NCBI GenBank assembly: GCA_937136395.1
Contig: CAKZOI010000095.1
Coordinates: 27,197 to 91,196, forward strand
Direction of reading: 5' to 3'
Length of the DNA: 64,000 bases
From: an uncultured Opitutia bacterium
GTDB lineage: Bacteria; Verrucomicrobiota; Verrucomicrobiia; Opitutales; Coraliomargaritaceae
Shown here: positions 48,976 through 59,058 of the stretch, piece by piece
Layout: each line of letters begins with the position of its first letter
Position numbering within the stretch: the stretch's first letter is position 1
Notes under the pieces: generated by a model
The model's database searches: none
What the model was told of the DNA's origin: nothing
What the model saw: the letters and a program-made list of their open reading frames with translations, nothing else
Made by a program: the position numbers and the translations under genes

Positions 48976-50460
48976 CTACTTGGCTGATCGTGTCACTTCG
49001 ATTAAAATCGAGCGTAAATCCTGAAAGGAAACAGGCTTACTAAGAAAATAATCCATACCTGCCTTCTTAAATTTACTTTGATCTGACAGCGTATTAAAGG
49101 CGGTGACAGCCACAATTGGAGTTTAAGGCACGCCCTCGCTTTGCTCCTTTAGGCGAATCTCACGGGTGGTCATAATGCCATCTAGAATAGGCATATCAAT
49201 ATCCATCAAAATCAAATCAAAGGTCTGACCCGACTCCAATAGATCGAGCGCGTCCTGCCCATTTGCAGCGTTGCTAGTATTTTGACCGGCTCTCTCCAAT
49301 AGTAGCGACATCAATTCCCGGCTAATCGGGTCATCTTCAACAATTAAAATACTCAAGCAAAACGGTAACACAGGCATCGCAGACTTGCTAGGATGCTTGG
49401 CCTCGATACTCAAACCACCGATCGGCTTTTGCTGACTCGCTGAAGCTTCCATATTCTCCATCTTGAAGCCAAGGGTGGTTTTCACGCCGATCGTGTCATT
49501 CATTTTCAATGCCATCATTGCACCGTCATAATGCTCTAGCATCGATATCGAGATCGACCAATAAAGATACTCCATGCGTATGCGCTGAGGCACATCCCCT
49601 GTAGTTAACTCTGTTACCTCAAAAATGCGCAAACCACGATTCTCAGGCATCACTTCAAGCGGGTTCTCAATCAAGATTTCAACATTATCATCAAACACTT
49701 TCCATGTAATCAACAGCTCTTCAGACTCTACATCTGCATTCGGATCTTTGCATTCGAGTGAGCCCAAGATTGCCGTCTCAATAATATGGATTAGGTGATC
49801 ATAGTCACCACGTAAGCGTATGCGATCATTCTGGTGATTGAGCTTAATCCGCAATCGGCGACTGAGTGCACGTCGTGCGATGTTTTTCTTAATTTGCTCC
49901 ATCAAATCACGTAGGTTGATCCATTCGCGATGTTCAGGTAAATGCCCCCATTGCTGTTGAATTTTGGATAAATTCACCAAGGTATGCAGAACCGACTGCA
50001 TATGCTGTGCACAACTCTCGAGCGTGTCTATTTTTGGACTATCCAGCTCTTCTCGTAACAAATGCGCCATACCGAGAACACCATTCAAGGGCGTCCTTAG
50101 CTCATGAGATAAAGTCGTGAACAAAGCATTCGACGACGAAGGCTTCACCTCTTGTAGCCCCTGCCCCTCAATATTCATCAAAGGAGCCACTTGAGCATTC
50201 ACATGCCTCGGGCCATTTGAACCACCTTGGGCTTTCTCGACCTGCCCCAACTCCTCTTACAGAGAGAGTATCTCTGCACGTATTGCGGCTGCGTCTCGTT
50301 TCTTTTTTTGCAAATAAGCCCATAAGCTGTGCCCATAAAAAACAAGAACCAGATAGAAGATCAATATAAACACGACCCAATCCAACGCGAAGGCCAGAAA
50401 TATGTAATTTCTGCGATTAGCCGCACAAACACATCCAGCGCACCGTGCTTGACTAGGCAT
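48976..50460 (-). pseudogene. Hybrid histidine kinase with receiver domain, two in-frame TAA codons
   Basis: From about ATG 50460, one membrane helix (YIFLAFALDWVVFILIFYLV) and a coiled segment end at TAA 50257-50259. In the same frame the protein continues EELGQVEKAQ, HisKA with FTTLSHELRTPLNG (phospho-His), a degenerate HATPase region without clear N and G boxes, and a receiver domain with ILIVEDDPISREL and LILMDIDMPILDG (phospho-Asp). TAA at 49123-49125 interrupts it after EGVP, and the frame continues TPIVAVTAFNTLSDQ … GMDYFLSKPVSFQDL to a final stop at 48976. Each stop is one substitution from CAA or AAA. The largest intact piece, 49123-50250, is HisKA plus most of the receiver. Confidence 0.85.
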
Positions 50461-50521
50461 TATTATACTTGAGAAAGGTCGAGCAGGCCAAACAATCGGC
50501 AACATTAAACATCTACCATAT

Positions 50522-52180
50522 ATGAAGTTACTACGCGCACGGCTCTCGTTTTTGATTCTCTTCCCCCTCTTGCTCGCACCAATATGGGCACAACAAACGG
50601 AGCCCGCTGAACTACAGGCGGAAGCTGTCGTCGAACACGTCGAAAAGCCCTCTAGTGACGCTCCAACACCCAGCGAAGTCGACGTCATCCAGTCTGACAA
50701 AGCTAGCAAACCAAAGACTTTAGATGCGCAGATTAACGATGCAATGGCCCCAGCGGTCTCTGCAATTTTCAAAGTCGTCTTCTGGAAACCCTTCAGCATC
50801 GCTGGCAAAGAAGTGCCCTTTATTCTAGTCTGGCTTGTGGCTGCGGGCGTATTTCTGACGATCTATTTCAAGTTTATAAACTTTCGCTCTTTAGCACTGG
50901 CTATACGCACGATCAAAGGGCGCTACTCAAAGGACGACGATCCTGGTGAAATCACTCATTTTCAGGCATTGAGCGCGGCATTATCAGGCACAGTCGGTCT
51001 CGGCAATATTGCTGGTGTTGCGATCGCAATTTCTGTAGGTGGCCCTGGTGCAGCATTTTGGATGATTGCCATGGGACTTCTGGGAATGACCACCAAATTT
51101 GCAGAATGCACGCTAGGAGTGCGCTACCGTGAAATCGATGAGAATGGGAAAGTTCACGGTGGCCCCATGAAATACTTAAAAAAAGGCCTCGCGGATCGCG
51201 GGCTTCCAAAATTGGGAGCTGGCTTGGCGACTCTATTCGCCTGTCTGTGCGTAGGCGCCTCTCTCGGCGGCGGCAACATGTTTCAAATCAATCAAGCTTG
51301 CTCTCAGTTTATCGAAATTAGTGGTGGCAGTGAAAGCATTCTAGCGGATTACCGCTGGGTCTTCGGAACCGTAGCCGCGGTGCTTGTCGGCTTTGTCATC
51401 ATTGGTGGCATCACTCGTATCGCCCACGTCACTGCTCGTTTAGTGCCATTGATGTGTATCACATACGTGCTCGGTGCACTTGCGGTGCTAGGCGTTAATT
51501 TATTAGAAATCCCGAATGCGATCGGATTGATCGTCAATAAGGCCTTTTCACCTGACGCCTATGTCGGCGGTTTAATCGGCGCACTCTTGGTGGGCATTCA
51601 ACGCGGCACGTTCTCTAATGAAGCAGGTATTGGCTCTGCTGCAATTGCCCACTCTGCAGTAAAAACAAAAAAGCCGGCAAGTGAAGGTATCGTCGCGTTG
51701 CTAGAACCTTTTATCGATACCGTTCTGGTTTGCTCGATGACGGCGCTAGTTATTGTTGTAACAGGTAACTACGGTTCGGAATTAAGCTCTGCTGGAACAA
51801 GCGAAGGCATTGCCATTACGTCGGAGGCATTCGGCTCTGTCATTTCTTGGTTCCCATTTGTGCTTTTCGTTGCAGTCACCCTATTTGCCTTCTCAACGCT
51901 AATTTCTTGGTCTTACTACGGACAGCAAGCATGGGCCAGCCTATTTGGAACCAGTAAAGCTGCCGACCTTACTTACAAACTGATCTTCTGCTCCTGCATC
52001 GTTGTCGGCGCATCAATGTCACTCGGAAGTGTGGTCGATTTCTCCGACGGCATGCTGCTAGCCATGTGTTTCCCCAATCTACTCGGGCTGTATTTCCTCC
52101 TGCCTATCGTGAAGGAGGAACTCCAATCCTTCAGAGAACACGTAGCAGAGATCGACGGCACTACTCCACCTGCAGAATAA
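50522..52180 (+). CDS. Sodium:alanine/glycine symporter (AGCS family)
   Basis: 552 residues. A signal-peptide-like N-terminus (LSFLILFPLLLAPIWAQ) and a 60-residue acidic periplasmic segment precede the transporter body, which is unusual for the family. Body motifs: LSGTVGLGNIAGVAIAI near 155, GAAFWMIAMGLLGM, the family signature VHGGPMKYL near 215, GIQRGTFSNEAGIGSAAIAHS near 360 and SWSYYGQQAW near 462. Takes up alanine or glycine with Na+. Convergent with and overlapping the methyltransferase gene by 20 bases at the 3' end. Confidence 0.93.
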   Translation: MKLLRARLSFLILFPLLLAPIWAQQTEPAELQAEAVVEHVEKPSSDAPTPSEVDVIQSDKASKPKTLDAQINDAMAPAVSAIFKVVFWKPFSIAGKEVPFILVWLVAAGVFLTIYFKFINFRSLALAIRTIKGRYSKDDDPGEITHFQALSAALSGTVGLGNIAGVAIAISVGGPGAAFWMIAMGLLGMTTKFAECTLGVRYREIDENGKVHGGPMKYLKKGLADRGLPKLGAGLATLFACLCVGASLGGGNMFQINQACSQFIEISGGSESILADYRWVFGTVAAVLVGFVIIGGITRIAHVTARLVPLMCITYVLGALAVLGVNLLEIPNAIGLIVNKAFSPDAYVGGLIGALLVGIQRGTFSNEAGIGSAAIAHSAVKTKKPASEGIVALLEPFIDTVLVCSMTALVIVVTGNYGSELSSAGTSEGIAITSEAFGSVISWFPFVLFVAVTLFAFSTLISWSYYGQQAWASLFGTSKAADLTYKLIFCSCIVVGASMSLGSVVDFSDGMLLAMCFPNLLGLYFLLPIVKEELQSFREHVAEIDGTTPPAE

Positions 52181-53279
52181 GCCCCTTCAGATAGCGACTC
52201 TCCGGAAGGTTGAGTAATACTGGAAAATCAAATGGCTGGCCGATCCGGGCAAAGATACGCCCTTCTCTGCCAACCGATGCAGCTGCTTCCGCCACTACAT
52301 GATCAAAGTCCTGCGCAGTGACATGAGGGCTACGGCAATATGTAGCAATCACTCCGCCCGAAGGTAGAATGGAGAACGCCTGGCGAATGAGCGCAGATAA
52401 GACCTCAAAATCACTAGAATACTCCGCAGGTGGATCAAGAATGATCACGCCAAAAGCACCAGGCTCGCAGGTGCTTAGATAGTTACCAACATCTGCTTGA
52501 ACCGCCTCTATTAGCAACTCATTTTTCTGAGCGATCGCACCGATCACTTTCACAGCCATCTCGTTTGTATCAATCGCGACCACCGATTCTGCTTCATTAC
52601 GCATCGCTTGCAATGCGAAGGCGCCCACATTCGAAAACCCATCCAATACCTTGCGCCCAATACAAAGGCTACCAACAAGTGCATGCTGTTCGCGTTGGTC
52701 TAAATAGAAGCATGGCTTCTCTGTATTAAGTAAGTCGATACGATACGACAAATCGTCTATTTCAATCCAGTAGCCCTTTAAATTGTTTCCACTGACTGTG
52801 CGCACTGAAGATTCGAGGTCAAAAGCCGCACGTAAAGGGCTGTTATTTCGCACAACAATCTCACGCGGACTATACCTTTCCTTAAGCACTTCCAAAATAG
52901 CGTCGAGCTGCGCTTCCACTGCAGCGTTTTCAACTGAGACCAGGAGCACATCGCCATAAAGCTCCACAATCAAACCTGGTAAGTAGTCGGCATCTGAACT
53001 CACGAGGCGTTGGCAGCCTTCTTCAGCCCGACGCCCCACGGACTCCTCCATGGCATCGACAATGTAATCGATATCAAAGGCGACATCCTCGGCCCAGGTG
53101 AATCGGCGCCAAGCGGCAAGTGGATCCCGCGCATCAAAGATACCGCTGCCAAGTGAATGTCCCGCTTGGTCATACAGTGTGATTGCTGTTCCATTTTTCA
53201 AGTCATGCCCATTGAATTCCAGGTCATGTAATTGCACCCACGGATGCCCACCCAATGGTTTATTGATTTGTAAACCCAT
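52161..53279 (-). CDS. RlmI-like class I SAM-dependent rRNA methyltransferase
   Basis: 372 residues. N-terminal PUA-type domain (GGHPWVQLHDLEFNG … LYDQAGHSLGSGIFD) followed by an EEHEE-like linker domain and a Rossmann methyltransferase with VLDGFSNVGAFALQAM near 212 (SAM binding), IDTNEMA near 235 and IILDPPAEYSS near 280, the catalytic DPP. The usual TGGFS motif is altered to SNVGAFA. Resembles RlmI (m5C1962 of 23S rRNA). Start chosen at ATG 53279. Confidence 0.9.
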   Translation of the reverse strand: MGLQINKPLGGHPWVQLHDLEFNGHDLKNGTAITLYDQAGHSLGSGIFDARDPLAAWRRFTWAEDVAFDIDYIVDAMEESVGRRAEEGCQRLVSSDADYLPGLIVELYGDVLLVSVENAAVEAQLDAILEVLKERYSPREIVVRNNSPLRAAFDLESSVRTVSGNNLKGYWIEIDDLSYRIDLLNTEKPCFYLDQREQHALVGSLCIGRKVLDGFSNVGAFALQAMRNEAESVVAIDTNEMAVKVIGAIAQKNELLIEAVQADVGNYLSTCEPGAFGVIILDPPAEYSSDFEVLSALIRQAFSILPSGGVIATYCRSPHVTAQDFDHVVAEAAASVGREGRIFARIGQPFDFPVLLNLPESRYLKGLILQVE

Positions 53280-53291
53280 AACAATAAATCG

Positions 53292-54404
53292 CTAGCGTGC
53301 CTTACGGAACAGCTGAACCGACATTAACAACATGATGATATTCGGCAGCCATGCAGCAAGTAGTGCTGAGATAATTTGTCGCTCACCGAGAATCGAGGCG
53401 ACGCTAATCAAGACGTAGAAAAATACGAAGAACCCCATACACTTCGATACGCCAATCATCGGATTGGTGCGCACCCCCGCAACCGCAAATGGCACTGCAA
53501 TGCCAACAACGACCAAGCAACTAAACGGCACCGCTAGTAATGAGAAGTAGCGAACAAAGTAAGCGTGCACCTTTGGGTTTTCCTCGGGGGGCACCGTTTC
53601 GATAATACGGCGAAGCTCAAAAAGTGACAGCTCGTCGGGATCTTTATGCAGCGCCAACATCAAATCAGGATCTTCGTGAAAGCTCTCGAAAGTCTTCTTC
53701 TCAAAAGGAAGCGCTCTCAACACATCGCCACTGTCTTGATCAAACATGAGCTCGCGCCCATCTAAAAAGACCCAATGCCCATGAGTATTATCAAAGTAAG
53801 CTTCACGCGCGGAGATACGGGAAACCTCCGAACCACCCCCCTCACGCATATGCACATTCACACCAGAGCCCAGCCATGTGCGTTCACTAAAGCGATTCAT
53901 AAACCAAAGGCGTCCGTCTTTGCGGTTATCAAAACCAAGGTTATATATAAGACCGACATCGTGAATATCCTGTTCTTGTTCCGCAGCAGAGAATTCCAAA
54001 TTCTCAATAAAAGTTCGCGCCTGCTCAACAGAATTTGGCACAACCGAAGCGGTTAGATACAGCAGAACAAATGAGAGTGCCAGGCCTGCACCCCAGAGCG
54101 AACGGCTGATTCTGAAGAGGCTGGCGCCGGCCGCTCGCATCGCAATTATCTCATTATTGCGATGCAAACTACCGAGCGAGAACAGTAAGGACACCAAGAA
54201 AGCGATTGGTAAAATAGCCGGCAGATACGTCGGCAAAGCTAATACATAGAAAAAGCAAATCTGCCCAACACTCGCATCGTAATCGAGCAGATCGGGCAAC
54301 GAATCATACATGTTTTGTAGAATGAGAATGCCAACGATCACTCCAAGCGTCAGCGCAAAGCCCACCGCCCATTCTTTCAAAACATACCGATCAATAATTG
54401 ACAT
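53292..54404 (-). CDS. LptF/LptG family LPS export permease
   Basis: 370 residues with three membrane spans at each end and a large periplasmic beta-jellyroll domain between (about 120-265). N-terminal IIDRYVLKEW and the MRAAGASLFRISRSLW block near 88-103 are typical of YjgP/YjgQ. With LptB and its partner it extracts LPS from the inner membrane, which supports a Gram-negative cell plan. Only one of the two paralogues is here. Confidence 0.92.
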   Translation of the reverse strand: MSIIDRYVLKEWAVGFALTLGVIVGILILQNMYDSLPDLLDYDASVGQICFFYVLALPTYLPAILPIAFLVSLLFSLGSLHRNNEIIAMRAAGASLFRISRSLWGAGLALSFVLLYLTASVVPNSVEQARTFIENLEFSAAEQEQDIHDVGLIYNLGFDNRKDGRLWFMNRFSERTWLGSGVNVHMREGGGSEVSRISAREAYFDNTHGHWVFLDGRELMFDQDSGDVLRALPFEKKTFESFHEDPDLMLALHKDPDELSLFELRRIIETVPPEENPKVHAYFVRYFSLLAVPFSCLVVVGIAVPFAVAGVRTNPMIGVSKCMGFFVFFYVLISVASILGERQIISALLAAWLPNIIMLLMSVQLFRKAR

Positions 54405-54519
54405 ACCTTGTTCTAAGACACGGACATGGGGAAAGTCACTCAGTTTGAGTATTTTTTTTACGAATTAGCCTTATCTTGTAATATCAGCTAACCGACGTAG
54501 GTCTGCTCGATACGTAGGC

Positions 54520-54921
54520 CTATAAATCAAATTCAGCCTTAAAAGTCGCAATTGCTGATTCGAATTCGTCACGTATGGGTTGTGCCGCATTGCTCAAATC
54601 AGTCAGCTGTCCAGAATCAATCGTCTGCTCAATCGCTCTATAAAACGCAGCCAACCTTACCAAGCCTAGGTTACCAGCACTACCAGCAACAAAGTGGACG
54701 ACCTTACGTAAATCAACGACGGCATCCACCATACAGATTCTATCTAATTCGGCGAACTTTGCGCGGCTTTCAGTCTCGAACAAGTAAATGAGCTCGCGAA
54801 TCAGATCTGTGGGATCGTCTCCGTCCTCATCCACCATCAAGAGCATGTCAATCTGCTCTCGATCCATCACCGGCGTCTGGCGGTCGAAAACAACCGATGC
54901 TATCGTGTTTTGTTTTGTCAT
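54520..54921 (-). CDS. Hpt-domain phosphotransfer protein
   Basis: 133 residues. A four-helix Hpt domain from about 40 to 125: LIRELIYLFETESRAKFAEL, then RKVVHFVAGSAGNLGLVRLAAF with the phospho-accepting His in VHFVAGSAGNLG, then a closing helix. Carries phosphate between a hybrid kinase receiver and a response regulator. It lies 4 kb from the broken hybrid kinase, so a functional link is only possible. Confidence 0.9.
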   Translation of the reverse strand: MTKQNTIASVVFDRQTPVMDREQIDMLLMVDEDGDDPTDLIRELIYLFETESRAKFAELDRICMVDAVVDLRKVVHFVAGSAGNLGLVRLAAFYRAIEQTIDSGQLTDLSNAAQPIRDEFESAIATFKAEFDL

Positions 54922-54932
54922 ATAAAGGTAGG

Positions 54933-56177
54933 CTAAAGTGGTAGTTTCGAAAACACAACATCCTGTAGCTTATCAATATAGGCCTGCATGGAATACTTCT
55001 GCTGTAGATTTCGTCGGCACTCGACAGCAAGTCCGGCACCTGCATCAGACAACCCGAGAAAACGTTGAATTGCTGCGACTAAAGCCTGCGAATTCCCCCG
55101 CTCATACAACAAGGCGGTCTGTCCGTCGTCAACAATCTCAGGAAGCCCTCCGTCGATAGATACAATACATGGTAGCCCAACCATCATTGCCTCAACGGGT
55201 GTCATAGGAAAAGGATCATCGCACTGACTCGTGACAAGCAGTGCATCGTAATTCGCATAATGCTTCATTATCTCCCCAGAGCGAATCGCAACCATTTCGA
55301 CAGAATCCTGTAGCCCCATCTCATTAATGCGCTCACGTATCGCCTTACGCTCATAGGGCTCTCCCATCCCATAAATATCCAAGCTGACTTCCTCGCCTAT
55401 TTTATTCAGTTCTGAAATTGCCTCGAGCGCGAGTCCAGGCGCTTTGCCCTCAGTTAATCGCCCAGCCCACATCAAACGTCCAGTATGCGTGTAGTGTCGC
55501 TTAGGTTCTGTGATATTTGGTTTGAGGGCGGAATAAACAAATGGAACTGGAGATATCTCCTGTAGGCCGTCCTTCACAAGGGTCTCGCGAAGGCTTTCAC
55601 TGGCAAGCCAGCTCAGTGAAAAATCTAATTCCGAACGATCATAAACTGGTAATTTAGCCCACGCACGACGTCGCGCCCCAGTAAGCGTCATCATAGATTT
55701 ACGCATACGGGCAGAAAAAGAATGCTGATGCTTCCACCACCATTGCCAAGGATCGCGATCGAAAGCCTCTGACTGCAACCAATTACCATGCAAATCAAAT
55801 GCAACTGGAACGCCGCTTTGCTGCAAACGCATCAGTAGCGACTTCGACAAGAGGTCACACCCCCACACCATGACTAAATCGGGGCTAAACCGAGAAAGAC
55901 GATCATCCAAAGCCCCCGCATTTTCAAAATCAATCGCATATACATCTTGATAGCTTAACTGACTCAATTGCTCATCAGTCAAATCCGCAGACAACACAAA
56001 CTCTCGATACACACCTTTATCTGTAGACACCCCACCTGGCGGCACTCGATAATTAGAAGTCAGCACTTGCAATCGGTGCCCACAGACGGACAAGGCTTCA
56101 GCGACCTGCTGACAACGCACATCATGGCCACTGGCTTCGAGTGGCGGGTAACGGCTGGTTATGATTAGTATTTTCAC
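54933..56177 (-). CDS. Family 4 glycosyltransferase
   Basis: 414 residues. N-terminal domain ITSRYPPLEASGHDVRCQQ (GT4 acceptor-side) and C-terminal GT-B domain with LMWAGRLTEGKAPGLALEAI, LDIYGMGEPYE and DDPFPMTPVEAMMVGLPCIVS, including the E-x7-E motif FPMTPVEAMMVG. Probably transfers a sugar in cell-surface glycan synthesis. Immediately upstream of the Hpt gene (11-base gap). Confidence 0.92.
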   Translation of the reverse strand: MKILIITSRYPPLEASGHDVRCQQVAEALSVCGHRLQVLTSNYRVPPGGVSTDKGVYREFVLSADLTDEQLSQLSYQDVYAIDFENAGALDDRLSRFSPDLVMVWGCDLLSKSLLMRLQQSGVPVAFDLHGNWLQSEAFDRDPWQWWWKHQHSFSARMRKSMMTLTGARRRAWAKLPVYDRSELDFSLSWLASESLRETLVKDGLQEISPVPFVYSALKPNITEPKRHYTHTGRLMWAGRLTEGKAPGLALEAISELNKIGEEVSLDIYGMGEPYERKAIRERINEMGLQDSVEMVAIRSGEIMKHYANYDALLVTSQCDDPFPMTPVEAMMVGLPCIVSIDGGLPEIVDDGQTALLYERGNSQALVAAIQRFLGLSDAGAGLAVECRRNLQQKYSMQAYIDKLQDVVFSKLPL

Positions 56178-56250
56178 GAATTACTTTAAAACCAGCAGAG
56201 ATATTTAAGGTTTACCCTTAAGCAACTTTATAGTTCGCAAACGCAATAAC

Positions 56251-58011
56251 TTAAACAAGTAATTCACCAATCGCACGCTTACGAAACGATTCGAGTAGCT
56301 CCATCGACTTTTCAGATGAATTCGACTGCAGCACATCATTGACTAAAGCTTGAGCCTCTTTCATCTCAATTTGACGAATTAAATATTTCACCTCTGGCAA
56401 TGAACTCGAAGTAAGGCTCAGAGAGCTCGCGCCCATACCGAGTAACAATGCGGCAAACATAGGATCGCCCGCAAGCTCTCCACAGATGCTGACAGGTGTG
56501 TTCGCTCGAATCCCACCATCTATGATACTTTTTAAAGTGCGTAGCACCGCCGGATGCGAAGGATCATATAGATGAGCCACTCGATCATTGAGACGGTCCA
56601 CGGCCATTAAATACTGAATCAAATCGTTCGTGCCAATACTGAGAAAGTCCGCTTCAGCGGCAAGTAGGTCGATAATCACCGCCGCACTCGGCACTTCAAC
56701 CATTGTTCCGACATCAATGTCGCCATCAAAGGCAATCCCCGCTTCGCGCAGCTCTTGCTTAACCGATTCCAACACTTCATTCGCACGACGAAGTTCGGAG
56801 AGGCCGCTAATCATTGGATACATAATCTTCACATTGCCAAAGGCACTGGCACGCAAGATCGCGCGTAACTGCGACTTAAAAACACCTAAATTCTCTAAGC
56901 AAAAGCGAATCGCACGGAAGCCCATGAAAGAGTTATCTTCTTTAAAGTTTTCATCGCCGATCGTCTTGTCACCGCCGACATCTAAAGTGCGAATGATCAC
57001 GGGGTGCTCGCCCGCAGCTTTTGCAACTGCAGCATATTCCTCATACTGCACCTCTTCAGAGGAGTAGCCATGGTGACGCAGGAAAATGCCTTCTGTCCTA
57101 AAGAGCCCGACGCCATCCGCATTCATCTCAAGGGCACCCTCCATATCTTGCGCACCTTCAATATTCGCCATCAACGCAATTGGTGAACCATCTTTCGTTT
57201 CACTGGGTTCCGCAATCGCCGTATGGTAGATCTTATCCAATTTGCGACGCTCAGTCGCGAGCTTACCATACTTGAAAAGTCGATCCTCAGTCGGATTGAT
57301 CACAATGATGCCATCGTGACCATCGAGTAAAATCTGGTCCCCGCTCTTTATCCGCTTAGTCGCATCGTGCATCCCCACAACTGCCGGGATCTGTAAGGAA
57401 CGCGCCATAATAACGGAATGGCTCGTCTTACCACCCATATCCGTCGCAAAACCTAATAACTTCGTGCGGTCCATATCCGCTGTATCCGAAGGAGTGATAT
57501 CCTCAGAAATCACAATGGTATCACTCTGAATATCACCTAGGTCCACCTTTTGAGAACCGATTAAATTATGCAAAAGACGTCGCGTCACATCGCGTATGTC
57601 CGACACACGCTCTTTGAGATACTCATCTTCCATCGAACTGAAAAACGATATATAGCGCTGAGCCACATCATTGTAGCACTGCTCCACGTTCTTCTTCGAC
57701 TTCCGCACTTCTGTAGTGACCTCTGAGATAAGCGCACTGTCTTCAAGCACCATCAAATGTGCATCAAAAATAGCGGCCTCTCCCTCTCCAAGACTTTCAG
57801 CAACCTTATTGCGAACAACTGTGATCTCACTACGTGTTGCTAGAATCGCTTGATCTAAGCGCTCAATTTCATCGTCGATTTGCGCCTCCTCGATCTCAAA
57901 CGATGGAATCTCGAGCTGATTCTGCAAATACACCAAAGCCGTGCCATGAGCCACTCCCGGAGAAGCGGGAATGCCCTCTAAAATGACTTCTTTTTTATCA
58001 GATTCAGGCAC
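56251..58011 (-). CDS. ptsI: Phosphoenolpyruvate-protein phosphotransferase (Enzyme I)
   Basis: 586 residues, usual length. Begins with the N-domain ILEGIPASPGVAHGTA. The phospho-His is in MGGKTSHSVIMARSLQIPAVVG near 190; the PEP-binding barrel has GLFRTEGIFL near 296, MYPMISGLSELRRAN near 375, VGTMVEVPSAAV and FLSIGTNDLIQY near 455, and CGELAGDP near 502. Starts the PTS phosphorelay via HPr. Whether sugar transport or regulation is served cannot be told, since no HPr or EII genes are near. Confidence 0.95.
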   Translation of the reverse strand: MPESDKKEVILEGIPASPGVAHGTALVYLQNQLEIPSFEIEEAQIDDEIERLDQAILATRSEITVVRNKVAESLGEGEAAIFDAHLMVLEDSALISEVTTEVRKSKKNVEQCYNDVAQRYISFFSSMEDEYLKERVSDIRDVTRRLLHNLIGSQKVDLGDIQSDTIVISEDITPSDTADMDRTKLLGFATDMGGKTSHSVIMARSLQIPAVVGMHDATKRIKSGDQILLDGHDGIIVINPTEDRLFKYGKLATERRKLDKIYHTAIAEPSETKDGSPIALMANIEGAQDMEGALEMNADGVGLFRTEGIFLRHHGYSSEEVQYEEYAAVAKAAGEHPVIIRTLDVGGDKTIGDENFKEDNSFMGFRAIRFCLENLGVFKSQLRAILRASAFGNVKIMYPMISGLSELRRANEVLESVKQELREAGIAFDGDIDVGTMVEVPSAAVIIDLLAAEADFLSIGTNDLIQYLMAVDRLNDRVAHLYDPSHPAVLRTLKSIIDGGIRANTPVSICGELAGDPMFAALLLGMGASSLSLTSSSLPEVKYLIRQIEMKEAQALVNDVLQSNSSEKSMELLESFRKRAIGELLV

Positions 58012-58071
58012 GTGTATTTAATTATTTGGCGCAATTGAGAATGCATTACGGCTTATCCTTCTACTCTTCAT

Positions 58072-58965
58072 TTAAGTAATGGTAGTGACAACCCAAAAGA
58101 CTGACTCACACCATGCATTTCGACAGATTTCATGCATATGTGAAGAAGAAAGAGCGCTTTCTTTAAGAATTGCAAAACAACAACTTCCACTACCACTCAT
58201 AAGGCACCTCACTCCTTTTTCGCGAAATTCAGTTAAGGCACAGTCTAGGCTAATATACTTACCAGCGACGATCGGCTCGAAAGTATTAAACAATAACATT
58301 CCAAGTTCTTGAGTTTGTTCGAATGCAGAAAACCGAGCCAATGCCTCGGCTTCACTCTCATAAGATTGGGGCGCGCGCTCACGAAGCCGTCCGTATGCCC
58401 AAGCCGTATTCACAGCAAAGTCAGGACGAAACAGTGCGAGTGGCTGCCCACGCAAAACTTCTATCAAAGAAGATTCCAAAGGCTCAACAATCTCGCCACG
58501 CCCGCGCACCAACGAAGGTCGAGGATCGATAAAAAAAGGGCAATCCGATCCTAACTGCGCTGCCAGCTTAAGCAGTGTCTCCTTCGACAACTGTTCATTC
58601 ATTAATGAATTCATTGCCAGTAGCGCAGTCGATGCATTACTACTTCCGCCGCCAAGCCCTGCCCCCATCGGAATCAATTTATCGAGATCAAATTCAAAAT
58701 ACACATCTTGTTCAACCGCTTCGCGAAACAAGGCTGCCGCCTGCAACACCAAATTCTCGATTCCAGTAGGAACCGATGAATCACTGCAACGGAGCTCATC
58801 CTCACCGTTCGAAGATAGACGCACCATCAGCCGATCTCCAAAATCCAAGGCAACCACAACCGAAGTCAGCGCATGAAAGCCATCAACCCGTGGACCATGA
58901 ATCGACAACATCAAATTCACCTTCGCAGGCGAAATCAGTTCTATGCAATCAGAAACACTACTCAT
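58072..58965 (-). CDS. ispE: 4-diphosphocytidyl-2-C-methyl-D-erythritol kinase
   Basis: 297 residues from ATG 58965 (MSSVSDCIELISPAKVN). GHMP kinase motifs: SPAKVNLMLSIHG at 11-23, the ATP-binding PMGAGLGGGSSNASTALLAMN near 96-116 and the C-terminal CLMSGSGSCCFAI near 258. Fourth step of the MEP isoprenoid pathway. ispD, for the preceding-but-one step, lies 0.8 kb away on the other strand, divergent with pyrF between. Confidence 0.95.
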   Translation of the reverse strand: MSSVSDCIELISPAKVNLMLSIHGPRVDGFHALTSVVVALDFGDRLMVRLSSNGEDELRCSDSSVPTGIENLVLQAAALFREAVEQDVYFEFDLDKLIPMGAGLGGGSSNASTALLAMNSLMNEQLSKETLLKLAAQLGSDCPFFIDPRPSLVRGRGEIVEPLESSLIEVLRGQPLALFRPDFAVNTAWAYGRLRERAPQSYESEAEALARFSAFEQTQELGMLLFNTFEPIVAGKYISLDCALTEFREKGVRCLMSGSGSCCFAILKESALSSSHMHEICRNAWCESVFWVVTTIT

Positions 58966-59058
58966 ATAGATCAGTCTAAGCGGTGAAATTGCCACAGCCA
59001 GACAAATTCACATTTTTGCACTTTGCCTGAAGCCAACTTGACTGTTAATTCATTGCAC

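Noticed and set aside
48364..50460. TAA read as a sense codon (alternative genetic code)
   Set aside because: Several intact genes in the window end in TAA (oppB, oppC, purL), so reassignment is not credible; nonsense mutation or sequence error is simpler.
50522..50808. Extension of the histidine kinase frame upstream to 50808
   Set aside because: It would run antisense through the signal peptide of the AGCS transporter; a start near 50460 is enough for the membrane helix.
54520..54921. Hpt protein as direct partner of the broken hybrid kinase
   Set aside because: They are 4 kb apart with unrelated genes between; no sequence evidence links them.
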